A stretch of DNA of 64,000 nucleotides from Streptomyces roseofulvus (GCF_039534915.1 NZ_BAAAWE010000001.1:3162001-3226000); one strand, 5' to 3'. Counted from the first letter of the stretch, positions 28,447-37,675 are shown. The notes: generated by a model from the sequence alone, not told the origin. Numbers and translations are program-made.

Positions 28447-29088
28447 CTACCGCAGGGCGTCGGCGACCTCGCGGGCGGCGTCCACGACACGGGGGCCGAC
28501 GCGCTCCGGCACGGCGTCCGCCAGCATGACCACACCGACGCTGCCCTCTATGCCGGTCACGCCGACCAGCGGGGCCGCCGCCCCGCTCGCCCCGGCCTCC
28601 AGCTCGCCGTGGGTGAGGGTGAAGCCGGGGTCGATCAGGGTGCCCTGGCGGGCGGCGAGGATCGCCCGCCCGGCCGCGCCCCGGTCCAGCGGGTGCCGGA
28701 AGCCGGCCCGGTAGGCCACGTGGTAGTCGGTCCAGGTGGGCTCGACGACGGCGACGGCGAGCGCCTCCGCCCCGTCGACGAGCGTCAGGTGCGCGGTCGC
28801 GCCGATGTCCTCGGCGAGCGAGCGCAGCGCGGGCAGGGCCGCCTCCCGCACCAGCGGGTGGACCTGGCGGCCGAGGCGCAGCACGCCGAGGCCGACGCGG
28901 GCCCGGCCGCCGAGGTCGCGGCGGACGAGGGCGTGCTGTTCCAGGGTGGCGAGCAGACGGTAGACCACGGTCCGGTTGACGCCGAGTTTGTTGGACAACT
29001 CGGTGACGGTCAGGCCGTGGTCGGTGTCGGCGAGCAGCTTGAGGACTCTGAGCCCTCTGTCGAGCGTCTGGGAGGTCTCCGCGGTCAC
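28447..29088 (-). CDS. IclR family transcriptional regulator
   Basis: This 213-residue protein has the IclR winged helix at the N-terminus (TLDRGLRVLKLLADTDHGLTVTELSNKLGVNRTVVYRLLATLEQHALVRRD) and a C-terminal effector domain. It is shorter than the ~250 norm, so the effector domain may be trimmed. The GTG start follows GGAGAGGGCG, and translation from upstream codons adds only a basic, non-conserved stretch. It is convergent with the ArsR/DUF5937 gene. No adjacent catabolic operon reveals its target. Confidence 0.85.
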   Translation of the reverse strand: MTAETSQTLDRGLRVLKLLADTDHGLTVTELSNKLGVNRTVVYRLLATLEQHALVRRDLGGRARVGLGVLRLGRQVHPLVREAALPALRSLAEDIGATAHLTLVDGAEALAVAVVEPTWTDYHVAYRAGFRHPLDRGAAGRAILAARQGTLIDPGFTLTHGELEAGASGAAAPLVGVTGIEGSVGVVMLADAVPERVGPRVVDAAREVADALR

Positions 29089-29505
29089 GACGCCCTCTCC
29101 TTCGGAAAGTGAGTGGCGGCGGCTCCCACGGGGTTCGCGGCGCCGGTCCCGTCGGCGACGCACGTCAGAGGCCGCCGGCAGGAAGGGGTACACCGGCTGC
29201 GCTCCGCGGCGGCGCTGCCACGGGGCGGTTGCTTTGTGCCGGGACAGTAGCGACCCGCTCCGCTCAGCGGAAGACCTCGTCCAGAATCCGGGCGCGGGCG
29301 ACCGGATGCGGACGGTTCAGGACTTTCGTCGGCCCTCCTCGGGACTTTGGCTGACAGATGCGGCTATGTCGTGCCCGTAGCGTGGAGGGTGCCGGGTGGC
29401 CGTCCGTGGGGGCCGGCCCCGGTGCCGTACCGCTTCGCACGGAACGGCGGAGAGGCCCGTACGACCGCCGTCGTACGGGCCTCTCCCCTGTCTTCCCCCG
29501 GGGGC
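29089..29505. other. Intergenic region with helicase terminator
   Basis: This 417-bp stretch has no convincing gene. It holds the iclR upstream region (about 29089-29350) and, at 29450-29485, the helicase terminator. I see no palindromic operator for the IclR protein. Confidence 0.4.
29450..29485 (-). terminator. Terminator after the DEAD/DEAH helicase
   Basis: A perfect 16-bp stem (arms 29450-29465 and 29470-29485, loop CGCC) lies 21 bp beyond the helicase stop. Confidence 0.85.
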
Positions 29506-31296
29506 TCACCGCATCCGGGTGGCCCACTCCTGCACCTTCTTGATCCGCTCGCGGATCTGCCCGGCGGTGGCCTCGGCGCTCGGCGGGCCGCCGCAGACCC
29601 GGCGCAGCTCGGTGTGGATCACGCCGTGCGGCTTGCCGCTCTGGTGGACGTAGGCGCCGACCATGGTGTTGAGCTGTTTCCGCAGCTCGAGGAGTTCCTT
29701 GTGGGAAACGACGGGGCGCCGCTCGGCCGGAAGCTCCAGGAGGTCCGCCTCGCTGTCGGGGCGCTTGCGGCTGTGCGCGATCTGCCGGGCCTGCCGCTTC
29801 TGGAGGAGGAGCTGCACCTGGTCGGGTTCGAGGAGGCCGGGGATGCCGAGGTAGTCCTGCTCCTCCTCGCTGCCGGGGTGGGCCTGCATGCCGAACTCGG
29901 CGGCGTTGTAGAGGACGCGGTCGAAGACGGCGTCGGACTCCAGCGCCTCGAAGGGCAGCATGTCCTGCTCGCCGGTGTCCTCGTCCTGCTGCTTCTCGGC
30001 CTCCGCGAGCTCCTTCTCGGACTCGGCGTACGGGTCCTCCTCGCCCTCCTTCTTCGGCTTGTCGAGCACGTGGTCGCGCTCGACCTCCATCTCGGTGGCG
30101 AAGCCGAGGAGGCTGGGGATGGTGGGAAGGAACACGGACGCGGTCTCGCCGCGCCTGCGGGATCGTACGAAGCGGCCGACGGCCTGCGCGAAGAACAGCG
30201 GGGTGGAGATGGTGGTGGCGTACACGCCGACGGCGAGGCGGGGCACGTCGACGCCCTCGGACACCATGCGGACGGCGACCATCCAGCGGTCGGTGGACTC
30301 GCTGAACTCGTCGATGCGGTCCGAGGCGGCGGCCTCGTCGGAGAGGACCAGGGTCGCCTTGGTGCCGGTGATCTCGCGGATCAGCTTGGCGTAGGCGCGG
30401 GCCGATTCCTGGTCGGAGGCGATCACCAGGCCGCCCGCGTCCGGGATGGACTTCCGCACCTCGGTGAGGCGCTGGTCGGCGGCGCGGAGCACGTTCGGCA
30501 TCCACTCGCCGCGCGGGTCGAGCGCGGTGCGCCACGCCTGCGACACCGCGTCCTTGGTCATCGGCTCGCCGAGCCGGGCGGCGATCTCGTCGCCGGCCTT
30601 GGTGCGCCAGCGCATGTTGCCGCTGTAGGAGAGGAAGATGACCGGCCGGACGACGCCGTCGCCGAGCGCGTTCCCGTAGCCGTAGGTGTAGTCGGCGGAG
30701 GAGCGGCGGATGCCGTCGTTCCCCTCCTCGTACGTCACGAAGGGGATCGGGTTGGTGTCGGAGCGGAACGGGGTGCCGGTGAGGGCGAGCCGGCGGGTGG
30801 CCGGGTCGAACGCCTCCAGGCACGCCTCGCCCCACGACTTCGAGTCACCGGCGTGGTGGATCTCGTCGAGGATCACGAGGGTCTTGCGCTGCTCGCAGCG
30901 GTTGCGGTGGAGCATGGGCCGCACGCCGACACCGGCGTAGGTGAGGGCGACGCCGTCGTACTCCTTGCTGAGCGGCCCGGCGCTGTACTCCGGGTCCAGC
31001 TTGATCCCTATCCGCGCGGCGGCGGCCGCCCACTGCTTCTTCAGGTGCTCGGTGGGGGCGACGACCGTGATCTGCTGCACGACGTGGTGGTGCAGCAGCC
31101 AGGACGCGAGGGTCAGGGCGAAGGTGGTCTTGCCGGCGCCGGGGGTGGCGACGGCGAGGAAGTCACGCGGCTGTTCCTGGATGTACTTCTCCATCGCGCC
31201 CTGCTGCCAGGCTCGCAGCTTGTTGGCGGTGCCCCAGGGAGCCCGGCCGGGGAAGGCGGGAGAGAGGTGATGAGAGGAGGTGGCGGTGGTAGTCAC
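29506..31296 (-). CDS. DEAD/DEAH-box superfamily 2 helicase
   Basis: This 596-residue SF2 helicase has Walker A ATPGAGKTTF (residues 50-59), Walker B DEIHHAGD, motif III-like LTGTPFRSD and motif VI QAVGRFVRSRRRGE, all in order. The C-terminal ~200 residues are charged and end in a helical segment. It resembles RadD/YejH-like or type III restriction-like helicases but has no nuclease motif. The role may be DNA repair; that is inference. The GTG start at 31296 has a GGAG site. A 15-bp tandem repeat lies in its promoter. Confidence 0.87.
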   Translation of the reverse strand: MTTTATSSHHLSPAFPGRAPWGTANKLRAWQQGAMEKYIQEQPRDFLAVATPGAGKTTFALTLASWLLHHHVVQQITVVAPTEHLKKQWAAAAARIGIKLDPEYSAGPLSKEYDGVALTYAGVGVRPMLHRNRCEQRKTLVILDEIHHAGDSKSWGEACLEAFDPATRRLALTGTPFRSDTNPIPFVTYEEGNDGIRRSSADYTYGYGNALGDGVVRPVIFLSYSGNMRWRTKAGDEIAARLGEPMTKDAVSQAWRTALDPRGEWMPNVLRAADQRLTEVRKSIPDAGGLVIASDQESARAYAKLIREITGTKATLVLSDEAAASDRIDEFSESTDRWMVAVRMVSEGVDVPRLAVGVYATTISTPLFFAQAVGRFVRSRRRGETASVFLPTIPSLLGFATEMEVERDHVLDKPKKEGEEDPYAESEKELAEAEKQQDEDTGEQDMLPFEALESDAVFDRVLYNAAEFGMQAHPGSEEEQDYLGIPGLLEPDQVQLLLQKRQARQIAHSRKRPDSEADLLELPAERRPVVSHKELLELRKQLNTMVGAYVHQSGKPHGVIHTELRRVCGGPPSAEATAGQIRERIKKVQEWATRMR

Positions 31297-31305
31297 GATC
31301 TCCGG

Positions 31306-31335
31306 TTACGGTTCGACGCTTTACGGTTCGACGCT
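31306..31335. repeat. Tandem 15-bp direct repeat in the helicase promoter
   Basis: TTACGGTTCGACGCT occurs twice back to back (31306-31320, 31321-31335), 10 bp upstream of the helicase start. No dyad matching a LexA box was found within it. Confidence 0.6.
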
Positions 31336-31491
31336 CGTCCAGACGACGTCCAGATATGACAACCGGGCCACCTTACCGGCGGGGCGGCCGGAACCTCGAT
31401 CGAACACGGGGCGGCCGGCGCTCTGACCTCGGGCCGTGCGGCGAGTCTCACATCCGCGGGCCGGCCCGGGCGCGGCGGGACGGGGCCGTTC

Positions 31492-31881
31492 TCAGACCTC
31501 CGGGTCGAGCAGCGCGCGCAGCTCCTGGGCGATCGTCTTCACCTCGTCGGTGCGGCCCGTGGCCACCTCGATGACGAGTCGTTCCGCCGCGTCGATGTCC
31601 GGCCGCAGCTGGATGCCGTTCATCGCCAGGAACGTCACGCAGGACAGCCAGGCGGTCCGCTTGTTGCCGTCGAAGAACGGGTGGTTGATCACGAGGGACT
31701 GCAGGAGGGCCGCCGCCTTGTCGAGGAGGCCCGGGTACGCCTCCTGGCCGAACATGGCGGCCGACGGCCGGTGGACGGCCGATTCGAGCAGCCCCGCGTC
31801 CCGAACGACGATGTCCTGGTCATCGACCGCGTATCCGGCGATGACCAGGACATCCTCGGCACTGAGGTAGACACACGTCAC
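31492..31881 (-). CDS. Doc-type (Fic fold) toxin
   Basis: This 129-residue Fic/Doc domain protein has the motif HPFFDGNKRTAW, which matches the Doc-type HxFx(D/A)xNKR loop. Doc inactivates EF-Tu by phosphorylation, while most Fic proteins AMPylate. The GTG start at 31881 overlaps the antitoxin stop by 4 bp (GTGA), the usual toxin-antitoxin coupling. Toxin family is secure; target and activity are not shown. Confidence 0.88.
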   Translation of the reverse strand: MTCVYLSAEDVLVIAGYAVDDQDIVVRDAGLLESAVHRPSAAMFGQEAYPGLLDKAAALLQSLVINHPFFDGNKRTAWLSCVTFLAMNGIQLRPDIDAAERLVIEVATGRTDEVKTIAQELRALLDPEV

Positions 31882-32078
31882 TTGAGGCGCTCCATCAGCT
31901 CGTGCCACTTGGCGGCCTGCTCCATGGCCGTCTTCCGCACGATCGCCTGCTGGGCGGTACGTGCCAGGTAGTCGTCGACCGCCTGGAGGAGTATGGCGTG
32001 CATGCTGGTGCCCTCCTGCTCGGCACGGAGCTTGAGGGCTTCGGTCTGGTCGTCACGGAGACGCAGGTTCATGGCCAT
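31878..32078 (-). CDS. Antitoxin partner of Doc toxin (RHH-like)
   Basis: This 66-residue protein begins MAMNLRLRDDQTEALKLRAEQEGTSMHAILLQAVDDYLA, a ribbon-helix-helix DNA-binding pattern rather than a Phd fold. A C-terminal helix (TAMEQAAKWHELMERLK) probably masks the toxin. It precedes and overlaps the toxin. Either ATG 32078 or ATG 32072 may be used. The GGTACCAC boxes upstream are the expected autoregulatory operator. Confidence 0.85.
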   Translation of the reverse strand: MAMNLRLRDDQTEALKLRAEQEGTSMHAILLQAVDDYLARTAQQAIVRKTAMEQAAKWHELMERLK

Positions 32079-32086
32079 ACCAGAAC

Positions 32087-32118
32087 GGTACCACCGGCTG
32101 GGGCCAGAGTGGTACCAC
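32087..32118. promoter_or_regulatory. Candidate toxin-antitoxin operator
   Basis: Two copies of GGTACCAC (32087-32094, 32111-32118), the second inside palindrome GTGGTACCAC (32109-32118), lie 24 bp apart just upstream of the antitoxin. RHH antitoxins usually bind such repeats. Confidence 0.55.
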
Positions 32119-32123
32119 TCGGG

Positions 32124-33584
32124 TCATCGGCCTTCCGCCCCGCCCCGCAGCCGCGTCGCCACCCACGCCCCCACCGCCGCGACCCCCGCCATCGGCAGGA
32201 AGACCACGGCGAAGGCGCCGGGGTGGGACGCCTCGGACGCGGCGGCGCCGACCGCGTGCCCGACCGCCCCGCCGCCGAGCGCCGCGAACGCCGCGCCGCC
32301 GGCGGCGAGCAGCAGCACGTTCGACAGCCCGTCGGAGATCTGCAGCGCGGCCGAGTTCGCGCCGGCCTCCTCCGGCGGCGACAGCTTCAGCAGCAGCACG
32401 CTCGTCGAGGCGATCACCACGCCCATGCCGAGACAGCCGAAGGCCCAGGCGACGGCGACCACCCACACCGGCACGCCCGGCAGCAGCACGCCGGGCGCGG
32501 CGGCGATCGCGGCCGCCACGAGCAGCATCCCGAGCACGACCAGCCGCTCCCGGTACGGCTCCGTCCACGGCCGCGACTGGATCCACGAGCCGAGCGCCCA
32601 GGTCAGACCGCCGACCGCCAGCGAGAGCCCGGCGAGCGTGGGGCTGAGCCCGCGCTGCGTGACCAGCATCAGCGGCACGAACGACTCGGCCGCGATGAAC
32701 GACCCGGCCGCCACCCCGCGCAGCAGCACCACGGACGGCAGTCCGCGCGCCGCCCGCACGGTGCCGCGCGGCAGCAGCCCCCGCACGGCCGGCACGAGCA
32801 GCGCCGCGCCCACGGCGGCGGGCAGCAGCGACAGCCAGCGCAGCTCCTGCCCCGCGTACTGGAGGAGCCCCGCGCCCGCCGAGATCGCGAGCGCCAGCAG
32901 GATCCGCCGCCGGTCCCAGGGCGCGACCGGCGCCGACGGATCGGCGGGCCCGGAGGCGGTCCGCCGGATCGCCGGCAGCGCGAGGGCGAGCGGCAGCGCG
33001 ACCAGCGCGGGGATCCCGACGAAGACCCACCGCCACCCCAGGTGCTCGGTGATCGTCCCGGCGGCGAGCGGCCCGACCACGGACGGCACCACCCAGCTCG
33101 CGGCGAAGGCCGCCATGATCGCGGGCCGCAGGTGCTCCTCGTACGCCCGGCTGACGACGACGTACAACGCGACGATCACCAGCCCGCCGCCGAGCCCCTG
33201 CACCGCCCGCCCGAGGACGAACACCCCCATCGCGCCGGCCGTCCCCGACAGCAGCAGCCCCGCCGCGAACGCGCTCATCCCGGCCGTCACGGGCAGCAGC
33301 GGCCCGTTCCGGTCCGACCACTGCCCGGCGACGACCATGCCGAAGAGGCTGGTCGTGAAGTACGCGGAGAACGCGAACGCGTACACCGATATGCCGTCCA
33401 GCTCCCGCGCGGCGACCGGCATGGCGGTACCGACCGCCGTCGCCTCGAAGGCGATCAGCAGAACGACGGAGACGATGCCGACACTGAGCGCGCGATGACC
33501 GGAGTCCAGGACGGAACCCCGGGGTGCCACGGGGACGGGCGGGCCGGCAGGGGTCTCGGTCTCACGGGGTTCGAGGGCGCTCAT
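32124..33584 (-). CDS. MFS transporter, EmrB/QacA-like
   Basis: This 486-residue protein has about 13-14 membrane segments. The start region VSVVLLIAFEATAVGTAMPVAAREL and the loop VAGQWSDRNGPLLPVTAG suit the drug:H+ antiporter families. It sits immediately upstream of the toxin-antitoxin operator, oriented the same way. The substrate is unknown. Confidence 0.87.
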   Translation of the reverse strand: MSALEPRETETPAGPPVPVAPRGSVLDSGHRALSVGIVSVVLLIAFEATAVGTAMPVAARELDGISVYAFAFSAYFTTSLFGMVVAGQWSDRNGPLLPVTAGMSAFAAGLLLSGTAGAMGVFVLGRAVQGLGGGLVIVALYVVVSRAYEEHLRPAIMAAFAASWVVPSVVGPLAAGTITEHLGWRWVFVGIPALVALPLALALPAIRRTASGPADPSAPVAPWDRRRILLALAISAGAGLLQYAGQELRWLSLLPAAVGAALLVPAVRGLLPRGTVRAARGLPSVVLLRGVAAGSFIAAESFVPLMLVTQRGLSPTLAGLSLAVGGLTWALGSWIQSRPWTEPYRERLVVLGMLLVAAAIAAAPGVLLPGVPVWVVAVAWAFGCLGMGVVIASTSVLLLKLSPPEEAGANSAALQISDGLSNVLLLAAGGAAFAALGGGAVGHAVGAAASEASHPGAFAVVFLPMAGVAAVGAWVATRLRGGAEGR

Positions 33585-33666
33585 GGGCCCAGGGTAAGGG
33601 TCATCTCATGGGATGACCCCTGTCGCGGGACGGATGCGGCGTTCCCCCTTTGGACCTACGCCCGCC

Positions 33667-34335
33667 CTACTCGGGCAGCGGCCTGAGAACGGGCTTCTCG
33701 GTCAGCCCGGCGTCGTTCTCACAGCCGAGCTCGCGGACGACGGCGAGGGTGGCGGAGTGGAGGATGGTGAGGTGGGCTTCGCGGATGGGGGCGGTGTCGG
33801 GGAGTTTGGAGCGGTTGTGGCCGAGCGTTCCGCGGATGCGGGCGGGACGCTTGCCGGAGCCTTCGAGCCGGGGGCTGACGCACCTGACGAAGAGGTACGC
33901 CTTGCTCGGCCCGGACTGCGCTTCCACTCCCATGTCGTAAGGGTGGAGTCCTCGGGGATGGACGTCTCCGAAGAGCTCGTCGTCCACGTAGAGGCCGAAC
34001 CGGATGTCCACCCTGTCCGTTTCGGTGGATGAGCCGGCACGGCACATGGGCCGGTGCAGCGTCAGCCCCTTGGCCGCTTCGTGGTCACTGACCAGGTCAT
34101 TCGCTGTCCGCTCCACACCGCCCCGGGGAGCCTGGTCGAAGCGTTTCGTCTTCAGTACCGTCTCCAGAGCACGCGCCGCCTCCGGCGACAGCGTGTCATC
34201 ACATTGCTGCTCGGCCCTGACGCGCTCCGGTTCCGGTTCCTCGCCCCCGCCACACGCGGTGGCCAGAAGACACACGGCCATGCCGGAGACGACGCCCTTG
34301 AGTGCCCTCCGCATGCCAACCGACGACGGTCTCAT
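33667..34335 (-). CDS. Putative lipoprotein
   Basis: This 222-residue protein has a lipoprotein signal (KGVVSGMAVCLLATACGGGEE, cleavage before Cys of LATAC) followed by a charged linker. A globular region contains VDIRFGLYVDDELFGDV and ILHSATLAVVRELGC. No domain was recognised. The ATG lies 4 bp after the stop of the large WXG100-like gene, so they are coupled. It may be an accessory factor of that locus. Confidence 0.75.
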   Translation of the reverse strand: MRPSSVGMRRALKGVVSGMAVCLLATACGGGEEPEPERVRAEQQCDDTLSPEAARALETVLKTKRFDQAPRGGVERTANDLVSDHEAAKGLTLHRPMCRAGSSTETDRVDIRFGLYVDDELFGDVHPRGLHPYDMGVEAQSGPSKAYLFVRCVSPRLEGSGKRPARIRGTLGHNRSKLPDTAPIREAHLTILHSATLAVVRELGCENDAGLTEKPVLRPLPE

Positions 34336-34339
34336 GTTC

Positions 34340-36706
34340 TCACCCCGTCTCCGGTCCGTTGCCGAAGTCCTCGGTGTACGAAGAGCCCGTCTCATATCCG
34401 CCGGTCACGGCTCCGACGAGGTCCTCCATGAAATTACTGTCGATGTGATCCCTGTGCAGGTCGATGAAGTGCTTCATAGGGGACTCCGCGCTGTGCCGCC
34501 CCTCCACGAAGATGGCGCCGCTGGCCTCGTCGGCCTTGTCTTCCGTGGCCTTCTTGTGTTCCTCGACGGCCTTCTCGGACCAGTCTCCGACCACCACTCC
34601 GGCCAGCGTCTCCATGGCTCCGGCGCCTGTGTCGACCGCGAGGGGGACGAGGATCGCGGCCGCGCCTGCGGCAGCGGCGGTGGCCGGCAGGAAGGCGACG
34701 CCCGCCGCAACGGCGGCGGTCGCCCCGAACTGCACCCACGCGCCGCGTTCTTCCTGCGCCTTCTCGAAGTCCTCCTGGACCTTCTCGCCCTCGGCCTTGA
34801 TCTGCGCCGCGCACGCCTCGTCCAGCACTGCCTGAACCGTGGCCCCCATGCGTACGGCCTCGCGGGCGTGCCCCTTGTCGATCTGACCCTCGGAACCGAC
34901 CTGTGCCTCCAGCATGCTCGCCGTATAGAGGCGATCCGCAGTGGACATCGACGCGAAGGCGTCCGGATGCTGACCCAGGACACTCAGAAACTTGACGGCG
35001 GCCTGCCTGCCGAACTCCGGGTGGCACTCACTGATGTCAGCGGCGTCCTTCAGCGACTTGCCCTCGACGTCAGGCGCATAAAGAGAGTCCGGGTAGTTGT
35101 CGCTCATGGCCCAACTCAGATCATCGATGTACCCGGCACCCATGTTGCCCAGGCTGTCGGCCAGAGCGGAATGATGCTTCTTGACCAACTCGGCGTCATC
35201 ACCGTACTTCTCCACGACATCCTTCATGACCTGGGCCGTGGTCGCGTCCCTGTTCAGCGCAGGGTGCGGATCGTCCCAGGCGTGCCCGAGCGTCGCCGCC
35301 TCCAGCGCGTGTCCCAGCGCGTCCGGCATGTAGTCCTTGGCCTTCGAGGGGTCGTCCCCGATGGCGTGGTCCGAGAAGGACGCGTACTTCTCGTTGGCGA
35401 AGAAGTCGAGGTACGTGTCGACGGCGTTGCCGTCCTTGTCCGTCCCCAGGTCCAGCGTCCCGCCCACGCTCCCGTCCCGCTCGTACGACGTCGGCTTGGC
35501 CGAGAAGAACTCCTTCGCCGCCTCCGGGCTGTGCCCCAGCGCCTCCAGCACCGGGATCACCGGGTCGAAGCCGTAGCCGTTCGTCCCCGAGGGGTTGTAC
35601 GTGCCCTGGGCGCCGGGGCCCGTCATCATGCGGTCGGGACGGAAGAGGTCCGGTTCCCTGGCGTGGAGCTGGGTGACGTGTTCCGCGACGGGGACGAGGA
35701 ACTTCGGGTGGTAGTCGCCGTACCGCAGCAGGCCGCCGAGCAGCTGGTAGCCGTACGGGCCCGTGCCGTCGGGGCGCGACGGGAGCGGGACCCGCTCCGT
35801 GCCGAGCCGCCGCATCTCCGCGGACCACTCCTTCGCCCAGCCCTCGTCGCCGCGCGTGGCGTTCGCGAGGTTGAGGCCCAGGTTCTTCTGGAGGGCCTGG
35901 ACGTCCGCCAGGCGCTCCTTGTCACGCTCCTCCGAGCCCTGCCCGCCCGTGTCGGCGGCGAGCTCGCCGAAGAACCGCAGCGCACCCTCGCCGCCGAGCC
36001 GGTCGTAGAAGGTGCGGGAGAACCACCCCACCTTCCGGTTGTCGGCCAGCAGCTCGTTGAGCTGTTCCAGCTCCGCGTGCGTGAGCTTCCGGCCCTTCTC
36101 GGCCAGCCCGACCGCCCGGTCGACCTCCTCGGCGTCGAGGCTCGCGTACTTCGGGGCGCTGAACTGGTGCGTGTCGCCGGTGATGTCGGCACGCAGGGCG
36201 TTGGCGCAGGCCACGTCCGCGTCGTCGCAGCGTTCGAGGACCGCGTCGATGCGCGCCTTCAACGCCTTGATCTGGGCCTGTTCCTTGCGGTAGACGAGAG
36301 CGAAGTCCGGGTCACGGCGGGCGGCGACGTCCTCCCCGACCGGCTCGCGGGCCACGACGGTGCCGTCGGTCCGCACCAGGAGCCCCTGGCCCGGCGCGTC
36401 GGTCTCGACGAGCCTCGTCAGCTCGTCCTTGGCCTTCTTGAAGGTCTGGTACCCGTCCTCCAGGACCCTGTGGATGCCGTCCGCCGCCTTCGCCGCGTCC
36501 GCGAACTCCTTGGCGGTCTTGTCGATGAACGGCTTCGTCACCTCGGCGTTCAGACCGCGCCAGTCCTCCGCCCTGGTCTGGTCGACCATCGTCCGGCGGG
36601 CGTCCTCGGCGAGCTCGTCCAGCTTGCGCTTCATCTCGGACCAGCGGTCCGCCGCGTCCTTCATCCGGGCGAGCGGCGCCCGGTAGACACCGTCGAAGGT
36701 CAGCAC
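34340..36706 (-). CDS. Large WXG100/ESX-associated protein, helical
   Basis: This 788-residue protein starts like a WXG100-type substrate (MLTFDGVYRAPLARMKDAADRWSEMKRKL, with a Trp followed by a long helix). A long mostly helical central part follows, then a C-terminal hydrophobic Ala-rich patch (TAAVAAGVAFLPATAAAAGAAAILVPLAV) and an acidic tail. I cannot name its catalytic function. Such proteins can be ESX/type VII substrates or polymorphic-toxin-like. The GTG start has a GGGGAG site. It is downstream of a small companion gene and upstream of a lipoprotein gene in one operon. Confidence 0.7.
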   Translation of the reverse strand: MLTFDGVYRAPLARMKDAADRWSEMKRKLDELAEDARRTMVDQTRAEDWRGLNAEVTKPFIDKTAKEFADAAKAADGIHRVLEDGYQTFKKAKDELTRLVETDAPGQGLLVRTDGTVVAREPVGEDVAARRDPDFALVYRKEQAQIKALKARIDAVLERCDDADVACANALRADITGDTHQFSAPKYASLDAEEVDRAVGLAEKGRKLTHAELEQLNELLADNRKVGWFSRTFYDRLGGEGALRFFGELAADTGGQGSEERDKERLADVQALQKNLGLNLANATRGDEGWAKEWSAEMRRLGTERVPLPSRPDGTGPYGYQLLGGLLRYGDYHPKFLVPVAEHVTQLHAREPDLFRPDRMMTGPGAQGTYNPSGTNGYGFDPVIPVLEALGHSPEAAKEFFSAKPTSYERDGSVGGTLDLGTDKDGNAVDTYLDFFANEKYASFSDHAIGDDPSKAKDYMPDALGHALEAATLGHAWDDPHPALNRDATTAQVMKDVVEKYGDDAELVKKHHSALADSLGNMGAGYIDDLSWAMSDNYPDSLYAPDVEGKSLKDAADISECHPEFGRQAAVKFLSVLGQHPDAFASMSTADRLYTASMLEAQVGSEGQIDKGHAREAVRMGATVQAVLDEACAAQIKAEGEKVQEDFEKAQEERGAWVQFGATAAVAAGVAFLPATAAAAGAAAILVPLAVDTGAGAMETLAGVVVGDWSEKAVEEHKKATEDKADEASGAIFVEGRHSAESPMKHFIDLHRDHIDSNFMEDLVGAVTGGYETGSSYTEDFGNGPETG

Positions 36707-36718
36707 GGTCGCTCCCCC

Positions 36719-37129
36719 CTACTTGAAGTACTCGCTGATCTTGGACACGGACAGGGACGTGCCGACCTCGACGTCGTCCTTCGCGTGCGAGGCCACGCTG
36801 TAGTCGAGGTGGTTGGAGATGTGCGCGACCGCGTGCAGCAGGGTCCGCAGCTGGAAGCCCCAGGTCTCCTGGACCGTCTGCAGCGCCGCTCCCGTGCGGA
36901 ACCCGTGGCCGGACAGCGCGATCGCCGCCTCGTTGCCGTCCGTCCGCGCGTGGTTGCCGTCCTTCGCCAGCCGGCCGTGCAGCTCGTACGCGGCGTGGCC
37001 GATCGCGCCGAGGTGGTCCTGCTTCACGGACAGGTCGACGCCGGGACTCCAGCGCCCCGGGTCGGCCGGCGCTCGGTTGAGCCGCATCGCGCCGCCCTTC
37101 GCCGCGGCCCACTCGTCCTCGAACGACAC
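36719..37129 (-). CDS. Small ESX-like companion protein
   Basis: This 136-residue protein begins MSFEDEWAAAKGGAMRLN and is mostly alpha-helical (DHLGAIGHAAYELHGRL, LRTLLHAVAHISNHLDYSV). It looks like a small secreted-complex partner or chaperone of the large downstream protein. The GTG start follows GGGGGAG. Its stop is 12 bp from the downstream start. The family is not recognised, so the role is an inference from position. Confidence 0.65.
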   Translation of the reverse strand: MSFEDEWAAAKGGAMRLNRAPADPGRWSPGVDLSVKQDHLGAIGHAAYELHGRLAKDGNHARTDGNEAAIALSGHGFRTGAALQTVQETWGFQLRTLLHAVAHISNHLDYSVASHAKDDVEVGTSLSVSKISEYFK

Positions 37130-37438
37130 GTCGCTCCCCCGTCCGCCACTGAGGCCCCGGAGTTTACGCACGCACACGGCACTGCACAGACGTACGCGTC
37201 GAATTCCAGCCGGGCGCGGAAAGTCGGGGCACCGCACCCCAACAGCGCTTCCCCGACCCCCGCTTGAACGTTTACTCCCGCTATCCAGCCACCCCTCACA
37301 GCACCGAATCCATCAGGTCCGCCCGCCCTTCCATGAACGGCGTGTGGCAGCGGTGTTGCAGTCCCGTGGCACGGCCCCGATCTCCCTTGAGCCCCTCCCC
37401 CACGCCCCCTAACGTCGTCGTTGTCGCCACACCGACAC
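37130..37438. other. Intergenic region upstream of ESX-like locus and tRNA-Cys
   Basis: This 309-bp stretch has no convincing gene. It must hold the promoter of the ESX-like operon (minus) and of the tRNA (plus). I see no clear operator. Confidence 0.3.
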
Positions 37439-37513
37439 GACCGTGTGCCCGAGTGGTTCAGGGGCTCGTCTGCAAAGCGAGTGACGTCGGTTCGAATCCG
37501 ACCACGGTCTCCA
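37439..37513 (+). tRNA. tRNA-Cys (GCA)
   Basis: A complete cloverleaf can be folded. The acceptor stem is GACCGTG with CACGGTC, the anticodon stem closes loop CTGCAAA (anticodon GCA), and a TTCGAAT T-loop follows. The discriminator base is T73 and the 3' CCA is encoded. U73 with GCA is specific for cysteine. Confidence 0.95.
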
Positions 37514-37515
37514 CA

Positions 37516-37557
37516 GGCCGAGGCCCGCACCCGTCCGGACGGGTGCGGGCCTCGGCC
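37516..37557 (+). terminator. Terminator after tRNA-Cys
   Basis: A 21-bp perfect inverted repeat (37516-37536 and 37537-37557) begins 2 bp after the CCA end. Confidence 0.8.
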
Positions 37558-37675
37558 GCGCGCACATCCCTCACACCCCTACGAGGCGGGCACCGTCGTC
37601 ACGGGCCCTCGTCGGCCGCGGACCGGGGGGCCGTGATCTTCACAGGCCCGGCGCCCGTGTGTCACAGTCCGCCGC

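Noticed and set aside
31297..31340. LexA (SOS) box in the helicase promoter
   Set aside because: The GAACC words do not form the required dyad spacing.
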